Assembly (NCBI RefSeq): GCF_030268965.1
Contig: NZ_BSSE01000042.1
Span: 1-41,055 of the forward strand
Reading direction: 5' to 3'
Origin: Microtetraspora sp. NBRC 16547
GTDB taxonomy: Bacteria > Actinomycetota > Actinomycetes > Streptosporangiales > Streptosporangiaceae
Length of the DNA: 41,055 nucleotides
Shown here: positions 9,241 to 16,582 of the stretch, piece after piece
Layout: every line of letters starts with the position of its first letter
How positions within the stretch are numbered: the stretch's first letter is position 1
Notes under the pieces: generated by a model
Told to the model about the DNA's origin: nothing
Database searches by the model: none
What the model saw: the letters and a program-made list of their open reading frames with translations, nothing else
Position numbers and translations under genes: made by a program

Positions 9241-9636
9241 ATGGCGCTCTTGCGCGATGCCCTGACAGAGGCTGGCGTCGTCACTTACGACGCCGATGTG
9301 ACGATCAGCGGTTCGGGTGTGGCCGTCCTCAGTATCGCCCAGGGTGTGGTCGTCCGAATTGACGATCGATGGATCGGGTGGCCCACTACGGCACGTCGGT
9401 GGCAGGTCCACCCGGCACGGCAGCCTCGCCGGGCGGCCCGGCTGCTTGCCGTGCAGCTTGGTGGTGATCCGTTTCTGCGGCTGCGCATGGAGTTCCCCGG
9501 CTGGTCGATCCTCCGGATCGCCGAAGGCCAGATTTGCGCGGTGCCCATGGCCCCCGCCCTCCCGGCCGTAGAGACGTACTCGGTCGATGACCTGGCCGTA
9601 CGGCTCCGCGCGATCGAGGAGGGACAGCGGTGCTGA
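9241..9636 (+). CDS. Hypothetical protein, 131 aa
   Basis: No family recognised. The 131-residue product is mixed alpha/beta with no signal or membrane helix. It reads through the whole span in one frame with strong actinobacterial codon bias (third-position G/C). The ATG at 9241 has GGA four bases upstream; a GTG at 9226 is an alternative, and a still longer frame overlaps the divergent regulator and is unlikely. It overlaps the next gene by 7 bp, so the two are probably translated together, divergent from the XRE-TPR regulator. Confidence 0.6.
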   Translation: MALLRDALTEAGVVTYDADVTISGSGVAVLSIAQGVVVRIDDRWIGWPTTARRWQVHPARQPRRAARLLAVQLGGDPFLRLRMEFPGWSILRIAEGQICAVPMAPALPAVETYSVDDLAVRLRAIEEGQRC

Positions 9637-9911
9637 GCGAGTATCACGGCATCCATGTGGCTCCGCTTCAGGCCAAGCATGAGAAGCTCGCCTGGCGTGT
9701 GCCCGCCGCCCGAGCTGCCCGGGTTCGGGTACGGCTCCACACCTGCGAGTGCAAGGCGACGCTGTACGAGCTCTGCCAGGGCGGCGGCCTGCTGTTCGTG
9801 CGGCGGACGGTGCGTCGTACCGACGGCCCCGTCGTCCACGAGACCGAGTGGCTGCGGACCGCCCTGATGGAACGGCTCTGGCAACGGATCCTGCTGGGTG
9901 AGGCACGCTGA
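9630..9911 (+). CDS. Hypothetical protein, 93 aa
   Basis: Function unknown. The 93-residue product has a CEC pair (VRLHTCECKATLYELC) and a basic C-terminal part (ALMERLWQRILLGEAR). It starts with GTG inside the end of the preceding gene, with GGAGGG at 9618-9623 as ribosome site, giving tight coupling. Its stop codon ends one base before the convergent superinfection-immunity-type gene, so no room is left for a separate terminator. Confidence 0.6.
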   Translation: MLSEYHGIHVAPLQAKHEKLAWRVPAARAARVRVRLHTCECKATLYELCQGGGLLFVRRTVRRTDGPVVHETEWLRTALMERLWQRILLGEAR

Positions 9912-10127
9912 TCACCACCGCCGCACCCGCTTGGGCAGCATGCATGCCGCGATGAGAGCGGCGGGCCAGCCGATGCAGGTCAGCCCGCCGAGGAGGTTGA
10001 GCGCGATCAGCAGTCCGAGGGACTCGACCCCGCGAAGAACACCGATCAGGGTCGGCAGGAGATACACCGCCACTAGGACGAGGATCAACAGGCTCCAGAA
10101 GGCGTAGCTCTCCACCACGACGAACAT
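9912..10127 (-). CDS. Superinfection-immunity-type small membrane protein
   Basis: A 71-residue inner-membrane protein with two hydrophobic helices (SLLILVLVAVYLLPTLIGVL and a second around LLIALNLLGG...GWPAALIAACML). The pattern Y-L-L-P-T-L-I then LNLLGGLTCIGWPAALI matches the Imm_superinfect family named after the T4 Imm protein, which blocks DNA entry of related phages. In bacterial genomes the role is unproven and could be exclusion of incoming DNA. It is the last gene of the five-gene minus-strand operon, 18 bp behind the preceding gene. It is convergent with the 93-aa gene. Confidence 0.75.
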   Translation of the reverse strand: MFVVVESYAFWSLLILVLVAVYLLPTLIGVLRGVESLGLLIALNLLGGLTCIGWPAALIAACMLPKRVRRW

Positions 10128-10145
10128 GTTTCCGTAGTCGGCCGA

Positions 10146-10775
10146 TTACGGCTTGAGGTTCTGCGTAGGTCGCGGAGTCGGCTTGGCGGCCTGCGCGGCT
10201 TGCGCGGCATCGGTCGTGCGGACCACGTCCTTGATCGGAACCGGGAAGTCCTGCGTGCCGAGCGTGACTGCGGTGGACAGCTCCTTGCGTACTGGTGCGG
10301 CGTAGCCAGTTCTGGGATTCGGCACGCGGGCGAAGAAAGGAGCGGCCTTCCGCATCGCCTCCACTGGCCCTAGGCCTTCGGTGCGTAGCCGGTCATATCG
10401 GCTCATCCCGTACGGATGGAGTTCGCGCAGTCGTTGCTCACACCTCAGCCGTGCCCGCTCTGCGGCGGAGTCGCTCGGTGCGTACGGCACAGCCGCTCCC
10501 CAGGCCCGGGCCGTACCCAGGAAGTCAGCCGTTCGCAGCCATCGGGGATCGCTGGCGGGCGCCCATTGAAGGCGGGCCGCTTGATACGCGACCTGCTGGC
10601 GGGCGCGGAGCGCGGCCGTGGCCTGGCGGTCATGCTCTGCCTGCTCGCGTAGACGCTGGGCCTTGATCTGCGTGAGCACCTGGCCGGCGGCCGCGGCCAC
10701 CGAGGTCATCTGGACCGTACGCTCGACTCCTTGAGCGGCGGCTTCACGGAGTGGGTCCGCGTAGTGATCGTTCAT
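10146..10775 (-). CDS. Hypothetical helical protein of the mobile module
   Basis: No family recognised. The 209-residue product is Ala/Arg/Gln-rich and mostly helical, with a possible coiled coil around AQRLREQAEHDRQATAALRARQQ. It has no membrane segment and a Pro/Thr-rich C-terminal tail (AKPTPRPTQNLKP). I start it at the ATG at 10775, which follows GGAAGGA at a good distance. A longer open frame extends upstream but overlaps the primase-like gene in another frame and looks non-coding. The true overlap with the primase-like gene is 32 bp. A structural or DNA-processing role in plasmid maintenance is only a guess. Confidence 0.6.
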   Translation of the reverse strand: MNDHYADPLREAAAQGVERTVQMTSVAAAAGQVLTQIKAQRLREQAEHDRQATAALRARQQVAYQAARLQWAPASDPRWLRTADFLGTARAWGAAVPYAPSDSAAERARLRCEQRLRELHPYGMSRYDRLRTEGLGPVEAMRKAAPFFARVPNPRTGYAAPVRKELSTAVTLGTQDFPVPIKDVVRTTDAAQAAQAAKPTPRPTQNLKP

Positions 10776-11799
10776 TGGGATTCCTTCCTTTGGGACGTGT
10801 GGTGGTGGCACCGAAGGCGATCGATGCGGGGAAGTCGCCGCTGGCCAGGCGCGAGGTGACGCAGTCCGTGACGGCTTCGGTGACGGTCGCGTGGTCGAAT
10901 CCGAGGTGCGCGGCCACCCGAGCGATCTGCCGGGCGACGTCATGGGGTGCCATCGCGGCGATCGCCGTACCGGCTGAGTGGAGGGCGCCGACGCGGCCTT
11001 CGGCGTACTCAAGGGAGCGTTGCCATGGGTCGATCGCGGCATCGACGACGAGGTCGGCGAGGGGGTGCGTCTGCTCGGTGAGGATTGTCGCCAGGGCGGT
11101 CGGGCCGTCTTCAGTGAAGATGCCTGCGGGATCGCGACCGACAGGGAGCGTGACGGCCTCAGCCGCACAGACGCCTTTGAACAGGGGATATGAGCGCGCG
11201 GCGGCTGCTCGGCCCGCCTGGTCACCGTCGAAGGCGAGCACGACACGGCTGAGATCAAGCGATCGGGTGAGCACGCGGACTTGGTCGGCGGTCAGCGCCG
11301 TGCCGCAGAGGGCGAGACCGGTCAGGCCTTCCCCGCCGGCCAAGGTGACCGCGATCGAGTCGAGCGGCCCCTCGGTGATGACCGGGACCGTGTCAGGAGT
11401 GAGCGCGTGCAGGCCGAAGAGGGTCTGGCGCTTGCGGTAGATCGGGGTCTTCGGGCTGTTGAGGTAGCGCGGTTCGCCGTCGAGAGCGCGTCCGATGAAG
11501 GCGATCGTGGTGCCGTTGTGGTCCTTGATCGGGAACATGGCCCGGTCACGGAAGAAGTCGATGAGCATTCCGCGACTGGTCCTGCGGGCCAGGCCAGAGC
11601 TCTCGATCACGCTGTCGCCGAAGCCGAGGCTGCGAAGGTGATTGGTCAGAGCTCGCCAATCGCCGGGCGCGTAGCCGATACGCCATCTGTTCTGAGCGGA
11701 CCTGTCGAAGCCGCGTTCTGCCAGGTAGCCGGGGACCCAGCTGGAGCCGTAGCGCAAGAGGAAGAAGCGTTCGGCCTGCTGGTGGATCGGGATGAGCAC
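10744..11799 (-). CDS. DnaG-like Toprim protein without zinc-binding domain
   Basis: Primase-type protein of 351 aa. The N-terminal part (about 1-125) resembles the DnaG primase core start, with AERGFDRSAQNRWRIGYAPG and later PIKDHNGTTIAFIGRAL. The Toprim domain carries both metal motifs: E143-x-x-x-D147 in ITEGPLDSI, and D191-x-D193 in LAFDGDQAG. The CHC2 zinc ribbon of chromosomal DnaG is absent, as is common in plasmid and ICE versions, so it may prime transferred single strands or serve replication of the element. It starts with GTG and has GAAGGGAG upstream. It lies 35 bp behind the DUF2637 gene and overlaps the next gene by 32 bp. Confidence 0.8.
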   Translation of the reverse strand: MLIPIHQQAERFFLLRYGSSWVPGYLAERGFDRSAQNRWRIGYAPGDWRALTNHLRSLGFGDSVIESSGLARRTSRGMLIDFFRDRAMFPIKDHNGTTIAFIGRALDGEPRYLNSPKTPIYRKRQTLFGLHALTPDTVPVITEGPLDSIAVTLAGGEGLTGLALCGTALTADQVRVLTRSLDLSRVVLAFDGDQAGRAAAARSYPLFKGVCAAEAVTLPVGRDPAGIFTEDGPTALATILTEQTHPLADLVVDAAIDPWQRSLEYAEGRVGALHSAGTAIAAMAPHDVARQIARVAAHLGFDHATVTEAVTDCVTSRLASGDFPASIAFGATTTRPKGRNPNERSLRGPTP

Positions 11800-11834
11800 G
11801 CTCGGCTCCCTTCTCTGCGTGTGCTGCCGGCGGT

Positions 11835-12686
11835 TTACGCGGGGTCGCGGCGGAGGCCGATCGTGGTGGTGAGCCAGCGGAGCCGTTCGTTGGCGATCCG
11901 GTGGCCCTGGGCGCGGAGCTGGGCGGCCAGGTCCATCTGGCTGAGCCGTACACCGCGCTGCTCGGCCTCACCGACGATGGCCTGCGCCGCCTGGATGAGC
12001 TGGTCATCGGCATCCTGCTGAGGGAGCGGCGCGGCTCCTGGCATCGCCGCGCCCGCAAGCTGGAGACGGATGGCGATGCGCTCGGAGAGCGGGGCTTTCC
12101 AGCGCCACAGCCATCGGCCGTACGTGTTCTGGAGCGTGGAGACTGCTTGGAGGTGGGCGTATTCGAGCTGGAGACCGCGCGGGTAGCTGGCGATGTCCCA
12201 CAAAACCATGCGCCGCCACATCGCGCAGCTCGAAGCCGGGGCCAGGATCCACCGGGAGAGAGGGACACGTTCGCGGCGGGTGTCCGACGTGAGGCCGATC
12301 CAGCGGCGGATGAGGTGGCGGACGCCTTCGACGACGGTGACGAAGAGGATGGGCATCGCTGCATGCATCACGCTGGCTGTGAGGTCGCCGCTGGCGGCGG
12401 CGATGTTGAGGACGACCGTTGCGGAGATGAAGCCCCAGGCCACCCAGCGGAGCACCGGCCAAGAGAGGTCGGCGAACTCCATGAGCAGGTCCCAGGCCAG
12501 GAGCGCCAGGATGCCGACGTCGATGCCGATAGGGATGATCCACGCATGGCCGCCGAACCAGGGCTCCGCGAGGTTACGGAGAGTGGTGAAGGAGCCGATC
12601 CCACCGAGTACGGCCAGCGCCAGTACGAGCGGGGCGACGGCACAGCTCGCCACGGTGGTGGCGAAGGTGAGATTGCGCGTTGTCAT
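11835..12686 (-). CDS. DUF2637-type multi-spanning membrane protein
   Basis: A 283-residue protein with four membrane helices: about FATTVASCAVAPLVLALAVL, WIIPIGIDVGILALLAW, WVAWGFISATVVLNIAA and MHAAMPILFVTVVEGV. A cytoplasmic part of about 140 residues follows, ending in a helix-turn-helix-like segment (LSQMDLAAQLRAQGHRIANERLRW). The G-I-D-x-G-I-L-A-L helix is typical of DUF2637 proteins of actinobacterial plasmids and integrative elements, where they sit with replication and transfer genes; their job is not established. It overlaps the upstream gene by ATGA and is translationally coupled to it. Confidence 0.75.
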   Translation of the reverse strand: MTTRNLTFATTVASCAVAPLVLALAVLGGIGSFTTLRNLAEPWFGGHAWIIPIGIDVGILALLAWDLLMEFADLSWPVLRWVAWGFISATVVLNIAAASGDLTASVMHAAMPILFVTVVEGVRHLIRRWIGLTSDTRRERVPLSRWILAPASSCAMWRRMVLWDIASYPRGLQLEYAHLQAVSTLQNTYGRWLWRWKAPLSERIAIRLQLAGAAMPGAAPLPQQDADDQLIQAAQAIVGEAEQRGVRLSQMDLAAQLRAQGHRIANERLRWLTTTIGLRRDPA

Positions 12687-12958
12687 CGCGCTTGGCCGCT
12701 GAGCTGGGCCGCCGCCGTCGTGATGCCGGTGTCGTCGGCGGAGGAGAGGATGATGCCCTGGCGCGTGACGTAGGCGTAGATGCCTTCGGCGCCTGCGCAG
12801 AAGACCGTCTCGTGGCCGACCTTGAGCGCCCAACGGTGGTCGCGGTAGCGGACGAGTCGGGTGGTGCAGTGCCTGCGGTCGAGCTCGTCGCCGAGGCGCT
12901 GGAGAAGGCTGTGGCGTGCCCTGATCTCGTCAGGTGCTCGCGTCTGCATGGCTGGCAT
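12683..12958 (-). CDS. Hypothetical protein, 91 aa, first gene of operon
   Basis: Unknown function. The 91-residue soluble product is rich in charged residues, with two cysteines (RRHCTT, VFCAG). The ATG at 12958 follows AAGGG with five bases between, better than the second ATG at 12949. It is the first gene of the minus-strand operon ending at 9912, and its start lies 32 bp from the palindrome at 12990-13007, so its promoter is probably controlled by the divergent XRE protein. Its stop overlaps the DUF2637 start. Confidence 0.65.
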   Translation of the reverse strand: MPAMQTRAPDEIRARHSLLQRLGDELDRRHCTTRLVRYRDHRWALKVGHETVFCAGAEGIYAYVTRQGIILSSADDTGITTAAAQLSGQAR

Positions 12959-12989
12959 CGGTACCCTTCGAGCAAGGAAGTGTGACAGC

Positions 12990-13090
12990 CATCAACTGAA
13001 GTTGATGGGATGCGAGCAGGATAGACACAGAGCGTCACCGTCTGTCAACAATGATGGATGCAGGTCGAGCTGTATTGCTTAAAGTTGATG
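12990..13090. promoter_or_regulatory. Palindromic operator and repeated half-site between divergent genes
   Basis: CATCAACT (12990-12997) and AGTTGATG (13000-13007) form an exact palindrome with a two-base centre. Nine bases of its right part, AAGTTGATG, recur at 13082-13090, just before the ribosome site of the XRE gene at 13100. A full site near the operon start and a half-site near the regulator start is the expected layout for a repressor controlling both directions and itself. No strong -35/-10 pair could be fixed. Confidence 0.55.
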
Positions 13091-13099
13091 AGGCAAGCC

Positions 13100-13540
13100 A
13101 TGGCTGACGAGCAGGTGGGCGCGACCAGGTCTCTCGCCAGCAAGATTGAGTGGCTGATCCAGAACCGCTGGCCTGCGGGGAGCCGGCCGCCGAGGAATAA
13201 CGTGGACGTGGCGGCGGCTATCTCCGAGGCGACGGGGGAGGAACTCTCGTCGACCACGATCTGGAAGCTGCGCACCGGACGGTCCGACAACCCGCAGCTC
13301 AAGACCCTCAAGGCCTTGTCGACGTTCTTCGGCGTCCCGATCGGTTACTTCGGTGACGACGAGGAGGGCGACGAGACTGCCGACCAGATCGCGGCGTCAT
13401 CGCTGGTCGGCAAGTCAGGGCTGAATCGGGAAGCGTTGCGTGCCCTGGTTGAGATGTCCGACGGAGGCCGGCAGCTCGTCGCCGACTTCATCATCAGCGC
13501 CGCCCGCCTTGAACGCGGCCGAAGCAAGCCGGGAGGTTAA
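13100..13540 (+). CDS. XRE-family transcriptional regulator
   Basis: A 146-residue helix-turn-helix protein of the type that controls plasmid or ICE operons. The helix-turn-helix covers about 10-75 and includes VDVAAAISEATGEELSSTTIWKLRTGR, followed by LKTLKALSTFFGVPIGYF, the usual XRE end with a cluster of hydrophobics. The C-terminal 60 residues are helical and may dimerise. The ATG at 13100 has GAGG six bases upstream; a frame start at 13058 would include the half-operator and is unlikely. It is divergent from the five-gene operon and probably represses it and itself through the sites at 12990-13090. Confidence 0.75.
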   Translation: MADEQVGATRSLASKIEWLIQNRWPAGSRPPRNNVDVAAAISEATGEELSSTTIWKLRTGRSDNPQLKTLKALSTFFGVPIGYFGDDEEGDETADQIAASSLVGKSGLNREALRALVEMSDGGRQLVADFIISAARLERGRSKPGG

Positions 13541-13657
13541 CATCCCCGAGCAGAGCGGCCTGGTGAACCTCGCCGGGTTTCGCCTGATGTGCCCCACCTT
13601 CCGTGGAGTCGCTTTGCTTGACTTGTGCACCATCGACCCCACGAGAAGAGGGTTGGC

Positions 13658-13760
13658 ATGCCCAAGTCCTACCCCCCCGGAATTCCGCTCGGGCAAGATC
13701 GTCAAGCATGAGCTGCGGTCGTGGGTCGAGGGCGGGGCCCGGTCACCGGAACGTCCCTGA
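13658..13760 (+). pseudogene. Possible IS3-family OrfA N-terminal remnant
   Basis: The ATG at 13658 begins MPKSYPP, and after a one-base slip in a C-run the frame continues EFRSGKIVK to a stop at 13760. MPKSYPPEFR is a very common start of actinobacterial IS3 OrfA transposases; nothing else of the gene is present. The short match makes this tentative. If right, the mobilisation module is bounded by IS debris on both sides. Confidence 0.35.
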
Positions 13761-13778
13761 CTGCCGCCGCGGTGTCGA

Positions 13779-13818
13779 AGAGGAGCGGAGAGGGCGGTGT
13801 GGCCCTCTCCGCTCCTCT
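13779..13818 (-). terminator. Strong hairpin terminator after the TetR gene
   Basis: A 16-bp perfect inverted repeat (arms 13779-13794 and 13803-13818, sequence around GAGGAGCGGAGAGGG) with an 8-nt loop. It lies about 75 bp after the end of the minus-strand TetR gene at 13892. No long T-run follows, but the stem is strong enough to stop transcription in high-GC bacteria and may work in both directions. Confidence 0.75.
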
Positions 13819-13891
13819 GGTCCTCGCTTCTCCGTCGTGCATGCGGGCGCCCGGCTCAGGCGCTCGCCGACGCCACCATGGGTGCACGCTC

Positions 13892-14509
13892 TTAGCCGAA
13901 GACGATGGCGGTGGCGTCGTCGATGTGCTCCAGGACCCGCCGCAGGGAAAGGCTTCCCGCGGACCACTTGCGCAGCAGGCCACCGAGCAGTGACGTGGAC
14001 AAGATCATGATCACTTCCCGGTCGCGCTCGGCGGTGTCCACCAGCAGTTCGCCGAGCATGCGCTCGAAACGAGCCGTATATCCCTGGAAGACCTCACGTG
14101 CGGCCGCGTCCGTGGTGACCTCGAGCAGCATCGTCAGCTTGTAGAAGTGCGGGTAACGTCCATAGGCGCGTACGGTGCGGCGGAGCAGCGCGCGCATGCG
14201 GGCGGCGTCGCTGTTGAGGTTCCGGTTCTGACCGCGGACCTTGCTCTCGAACGTCTCGCCCCACGTGCATAGGGCGTGGACGTACAGCAGCTCCTTCGAA
14301 GGGAAGTAGCGGTACACGGTCGCCAAGGCGACGTCCGCGCTCTCAGCCACCTCACGGATCTGAATCTTTTCGTACTCGCGTTCTTCGAGGAAGCTGATCG
14401 CGGCCTTGATGATGTTCTCCCGGCGGGCGCGCTGGGATGAGGTGCGCGCCTCGGCCGGTGCGGCCGTCTGTCCATCGAGCGTCGCCGCGCGATTTTTGCC
14501 GCTGGACAG
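13892..14509 (-). CDS. TetR-family regulator, apparent CTG start
   Basis: Ligand-responsive DNA-binding protein. The helix-turn-helix contains IQIREVAESADVALATVYRYFPSKELL, and a C-terminal ligand/dimer domain follows. No ATG, GTG or TTG is in frame before the helix-turn-helix; the first GTG (14350) would cut the DNA-binding domain. A CTG at 14509 lies five bases after GGAGG and gives a 205-residue protein of normal TetR length. The regulator at 37067-37705 is a close paralogue (shared PAEART-SQRARRE, EREYE-IQIREVAE, YRYFPSKE, LEVTTD-AAREVF) with the same CTG arrangement. Its upstream region (14591-14623) carries a copy of the recurring AGAAT-type motif and a CATCAG/CTGATG palindrome, so self-control is likely. 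A strong hairpin follows the gene. Confidence 0.8.
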   Translation of the reverse strand: MSSGKNRAATLDGQTAAPAEARTSSQRARRENIIKAAISFLEEREYEKIQIREVAESADVALATVYRYFPSKELLYVHALCTWGETFESKVRGQNRNLNSDAARMRALLRRTVRAYGRYPHFYKLTMLLEVTTDAAAREVFQGYTARFERMLGELLVDTAERDREVIMILSTSLLGGLLRKWSAGSLSLRRVLEHIDDATAIVFG

Positions 14510-14590
14510 ATTGTCCTCCCCACTTGCGGGAACGAGGCGGCAAGATCTGCTGCTGTGAGCGGGCAGACGCTATGCACACCGTTAATTTCC

Positions 14591-14623
14591 AGAATTGTAG
14601 TCTAGCATCAGAATTGCCTGATG
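14591..14623. promoter_or_regulatory. Operator-like sites upstream of the CTG-start TetR gene
   Basis: AGAATTGTAGTCT (14591-14603) is a weaker copy of the motif found at the other catabolic promoters. CATCAG (14606-14611) and CTGATG (14618-14623) form a palindrome with six bases between. Both lie 80-115 bp before the proposed CTG start on the minus strand. Confidence 0.45.
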
Positions 14624-14686
14624 GGCCGTGAGCGCGCGGGGCGTGCCGGACGGTCCGCCCCCGCACGGGCTGTCTCGTGACGTGCG

Positions 14687-15550
14687 TCAGGCAAGCTGCC
14701 AGACGTCGATACCGGTCGTTTCGTGGTCGGGCAGTTTCCTGAGGCTCTGGGTGTGCTCGCGCAGCGAGCCGACGGACAGATCCGGCGGACCGAAGAGGAC
14801 GAAGGAGACCCCGGGTACGCGAGGTCCGGTCCACAGCGCCGGGAACCCCGGGGCCGCCGAGGGGTCCCGGACGATGATCGACCGTCCCCGCCCCCAGGTG
14901 ACGAAGAACCACCCGCCCCCTTCCTCCAGGACGTCGCCCAAAAGGGCTCTCCCGAGGAGGTCCTGGGCGCGGGCGAGATCCATGCTGGTGACGCCGATCA
15001 TTGCGATCTCGGCCGCTTCCCGCGTGGTCGTCGGAAAACCGGCGGGGGGCTCGTGCCGTGGTGCCTCACGGTTGATGAGCTCGACGTCCGCCTCGACCAC
15101 CTGGACGAGGGTGCCCAACGCGCTGTTCCTGGGATGGATGAAGGACTCCCGCCACGCGTCGTAGTCGGGCCGTCCGCCGAAGGTCTCGAAGCCCAGGCGT
15201 ACGAGGTCTCTCAACGTCTCCTCAAGCGAGGGGACCTTGAAGGTGATGTGGTGCGGAGCTGGGCCGTGCCTCTCGATGAAGCGCTGCATGAATCCATCGG
15301 GCGCTTGTGGAGAGATGAACTCCAGGCGCAGGCCCGCGCCGAAGCCGAGTTGGAAGGGAGCGAAGTCGCCGGCCGGATTCGCTATTCCCCAGCGACCGCC
15401 GAGCTCACCCCCGAAACGCTGATAAACGTCTTCCCAGCGCCGTACCGCGATGGCCAGGTGGTCGAACGTCGGCCATTTGAGTGTCGGCGTGGCCGTGCCT
15501 TCGGTGGCGACCGTGTATCCGGGATTTGCCGACTGGCCGTTGACGGTCAT
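14687..15550 (-). CDS. VOC-superfamily (glyoxalase/dioxygenase-like) protein
   Basis: Metal-dependent protein of the vicinal oxygen chelate fold. The 287 residues hold two VOC modules. The first (about 25-155) has FDHLAIAV, GLRLEFISP and HHITFKV, which would supply the His, Glu, His ligands. The second (about 175-287) is less conserved and lacks an obvious ligand set. The length and first-module pattern resemble methylmalonyl-CoA epimerase-like or ring-cleavage-related members acting on CoA or aromatic intermediates; the substrate is unknown. GAGGAG lies five bases before the ATG. It follows the TetR gene at 15587 by 36 bp in the same direction and is probably its target or partner in one operon. 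Confidence 0.72.
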   Translation of the reverse strand: MTVNGQSANPGYTVATEGTATPTLKWPTFDHLAIAVRRWEDVYQRFGGELGGRWGIANPAGDFAPFQLGFGAGLRLEFISPQAPDGFMQRFIERHGPAPHHITFKVPSLEETLRDLVRLGFETFGGRPDYDAWRESFIHPRNSALGTLVQVVEADVELINREAPRHEPPAGFPTTTREAAEIAMIGVTSMDLARAQDLLGRALLGDVLEEGGGWFFVTWGRGRSIIVRDPSAAPGFPALWTGPRVPGVSFVLFGPPDLSVGSLREHTQSLRKLPDHETTGIDVWQLA

Positions 15551-15586
15551 TAATGCTCCTCAGCATAGATAATGAACGATGTCCAC

Positions 15587-16234
15587 TCAGGCCAGGCCGT
15601 CGATCGCGTAACGCTGAACGAACAGGCTGACGGATCGGGGAGTATCGGTTCTATCTGAGACGGATGCTTGGAAAACGGTGAAGGAAAGGAGGATGCGGGC
15701 CAGCCATTCACTTGCGTCGACGACGTCGATGTCCTCGCGGACCTCACCTCGGTCGCGGGCCGCCTCCAGGTACGGCCGCAGGAACTTTGCGGTGCGGAGC
15801 AGGGCATGATCGCTCTGCGTCTCCAGCATGTGCAGCATGGCGATGTGGTTGTTCGACGACGGGACGTCGGAACTCGGCTGGATCGACAGCATGATTCTCT
15901 CGGAGAATTCGCCCAGCTGGCCCGAGAGGAGGTCATGCGCTTTGAAAGCGCGTGAGAGGTCTTCGAAGAAATGGTCTGCGTTTCTTTTTGACAGGGCTTC
16001 GAGGAGAACTTCGCGCGACTCGAAGTACCGGTACAGGGTGCCGCGTGCGACGCTGGCGGTGCGTGCGACGTCGGACATGCTCACCTTGTCCCTGCCGAGC
16101 CTCTTGAGTAGTTCTCCGGCGGTTTCGAGGATGCGTTCCTCGGTGGCCTTGTCGAAGTTGCTGTTTCCCGTGGCATGGGCCGCGGGTCGCAGCGGATCGG
16201 CTGCTCTTCGCAGGCCGTTGAATTGATTGGACAT
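15587..16234 (-). CDS. TetR-family transcriptional regulator
   Basis: A 215-residue regulator. The helix-turn-helix (about 28-75) contains EERILETAGELLKRLGRDKVSMSDVARTASVARGTLYRYF. The C-terminal domain is helical and differs clearly from the two CTG-start TetR proteins of the window, so it should recognise other DNA and ligand. I start it at the ATG at 16234 with AAGGG upstream; the frame also has an ATG at 16300 without a ribosome site. It heads an operon with the VOC gene and is divergent from the first amidohydrolase pair, so it is the likely local regulator of that pair. Confidence 0.8.
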   Translation of the reverse strand: MSNQFNGLRRAADPLRPAAHATGNSNFDKATEERILETAGELLKRLGRDKVSMSDVARTASVARGTLYRYFESREVLLEALSKRNADHFFEDLSRAFKAHDLLSGQLGEFSERIMLSIQPSSDVPSSNNHIAMLHMLETQSDHALLRTAKFLRPYLEAARDRGEVREDIDVVDASEWLARILLSFTVFQASVSDRTDTPRSVSLFVQRYAIDGLA

Positions 16235-16582
16235 ATTCCTGGCCCTTCTTTCTATGAACCGCTTTCGGTTGGCCAGGTAAATCGGCCGGATCCGTGCCAT
16301 TCTATCGCGATCAATTCATGAAGAACTTGTCGTCGGCCCGGCCGGTGGGCTTCGGGTCCGGGAGAAGTCCGGTAGTGGCTCCGGGGCGCGCGTCGCCGGT
16401 GCCGGCCTTGCGGAGCCCCTCTTGGATGATTGGACAATTGAACAGATTGTGCCTTACTGTCCCATCGGGGCGCAACCGCCGCCGGTGGATGACATGCCGG
16501 TGGCCCCACCCCTGGGACCCCCTCTCCAGATCCGCGCCAGCCGACGATCGGCGGGGCGGGCCGAGACCAGAGGAGAACGCAT
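16235..16582. promoter_or_regulatory. Divergent promoter region of tetR/VOC and the first amidohydrolase pair
   Basis: No gene fits this 348-bp gap. It includes an inverted repeat ACAAT (16434-16438) / ATTGT (16446-16450) with seven bases between, inside an AT-richer patch, a plausible operator for the adjacent TetR. The copies of the AGAATC-type motif seen elsewhere are absent here. A strong ribosome site AGAGGAG lies at about 16570, before the ATG at 16583. Confidence 0.4.

Noticed and set aside
10776-11258. Upstream extension of the 209-aa gene
   Set aside because: The added part is Ser/Pro/Arg-rich shadow of the primase-like gene; the ATG at 10775 has a proper ribosome site.
3165-13540. 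Mobilisation module as a complete ICE
   Set aside because: No integrase, replication initiator, coupling ATPase or attachment-site repeats were found, so only a mobilisation/maintenance module is claimed.
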